A DNA stretch of 42,057 nt from Bacillus sonorensis NBRC 101234 = KCTC 13918 (GTDB lineage: Bacteria > Bacillota > Bacilli > Bacillales > Bacillaceae): the NCBI RefSeq assembly GCF_001592005.1, contig NZ_BCVZ01000028.1:1-42057 (forward strand). Reading direction: 5' to 3'. The stretch's first letter is position 1, and every line of letters begins with the position of its first letter. Below are positions 42,011 through 42,057 of the stretch, one piece after another. The notes beneath the pieces were generated by a model that was given only the letters and a program-made list of their open reading frames with translations, was not told the DNA's origin and ran no database searches. The translations under genes and the position numbers were made by a program.

Positions 42011-42057
42011 ATGGCAGACAACAATGATAACAAAATGAGCCGGGAAGAAGCAGGCCG
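42011..42057 (+). CDS. gsiB: Glucose starvation-inducible protein B, N-terminal fragment
   Basis: ATG 42011 follows AAAAAGGAGGAATTC. The 15 complete codons read MADNNDNKMSREEAG, and an incomplete R codon is cut by the window end. This matches the GsiB start (KMSREEAGR), a hydrophilic LEA-like repeat protein induced by stress and glucose starvation. Its known very stable mRNA relates to the strong GGAGG site seen here. Confidence 0.93.
   Translation, partial: MADNNDNKMSREEAG

Overview
The window looks like chromosome of a low-to-mid GC Bacillus of the B. licheniformis / B. paralicheniformis group. Its gene order follows the B. subtilis ycsE-kip-lipC-mtl-ydaD...topB-kimA-ydaP...mntH-ydaS...gsiB segment with local gains and losses. 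Supporting signals are TTG and GTG starts behind strong GGAGG sites, sigma-B type promoters (GTTTAA-N13/14-GGGWAW-like), a c-di-AMP (ydaO-type) leader, and TnrA, MntR, MtlR and cre-like sites. Species assignment is by recollection of gene families, not a database search.

Layout. (1) 1-237: 3' end of an LPXTG surface protein. (2) 563-4288: an ascorbate-type (Ula-like) PTS made of a PRD activator with a fused UlaC-like EIIA, EIIB and EIIC. (3) 4380-5126: ycsE HAD phosphatase. (4) 5437-10825: the 5-oxoproline operon pxpA(ycsF)-ycsG-ycsI-pxpB(kipI)-pxpC(kipA)-kipR, with a full-match TnrA box and a downstream palindrome in its promoter and a possible internal attenuator. (5) lipC. (6) 11660-17277: the mannitol system mtlA-mtlF-mtlD plus mtlR. 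(7) 17297-19483: sigma-B stress genes ydaD, ydaE, ydaG, with a candidate 46-aa ORF between. (8) 19500-22667: an unexplained short transcription unit, then cell-envelope genes amj and an LCP transferase, then ydzA and an AhpD-like gene. (9) lrpC and topB. (10) 25500-26760: an AT-rich patch with a small membrane ORF and a wrecked methyltransferase, where B. subtilis carries ydaJKLMN. (11) c-di-AMP riboswitch-kimA, then ydaP. (12) A divergent WYL regulator/SDR pair, a small membrane protein, a YdaF-like acetyltransferase, mntH, ydaS and aspA. (13) A UGT-family glycosyltransferase, a decayed ydaT, an EcsC-family gene, an NhaC-type antiporter with a fresh 38-bp tandem duplication at its 3' end, a cupin-DUF4937 fusion, and the start of gsiB.

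How it fits together. Sugar uptake (Ula-like, mannitol) is controlled by PRD regulators and, for mtl, probably CcpA. The oxoproline operon is wired to nitrogen limitation. At least five sigma-B-like promoters (ydaD, ydaG, ydaP, ydaS, gsiB) make this a stress-response neighbourhood. Ion homeostasis appears as potassium (KimA under c-di-AMP), manganese (MntH under MntR) and sodium/proton exchange.

I found no mobile element, prophage, CRISPR array, tRNA or rRNA, and no convincing wholly new multi-gene system. The most notable unexplained items are the promoter-to-terminator unit at 19500-19878, the lipC leader whose ribosome-binding site can be paired by upstream sequence, the 38-bp duplication, and the two decayed genes.
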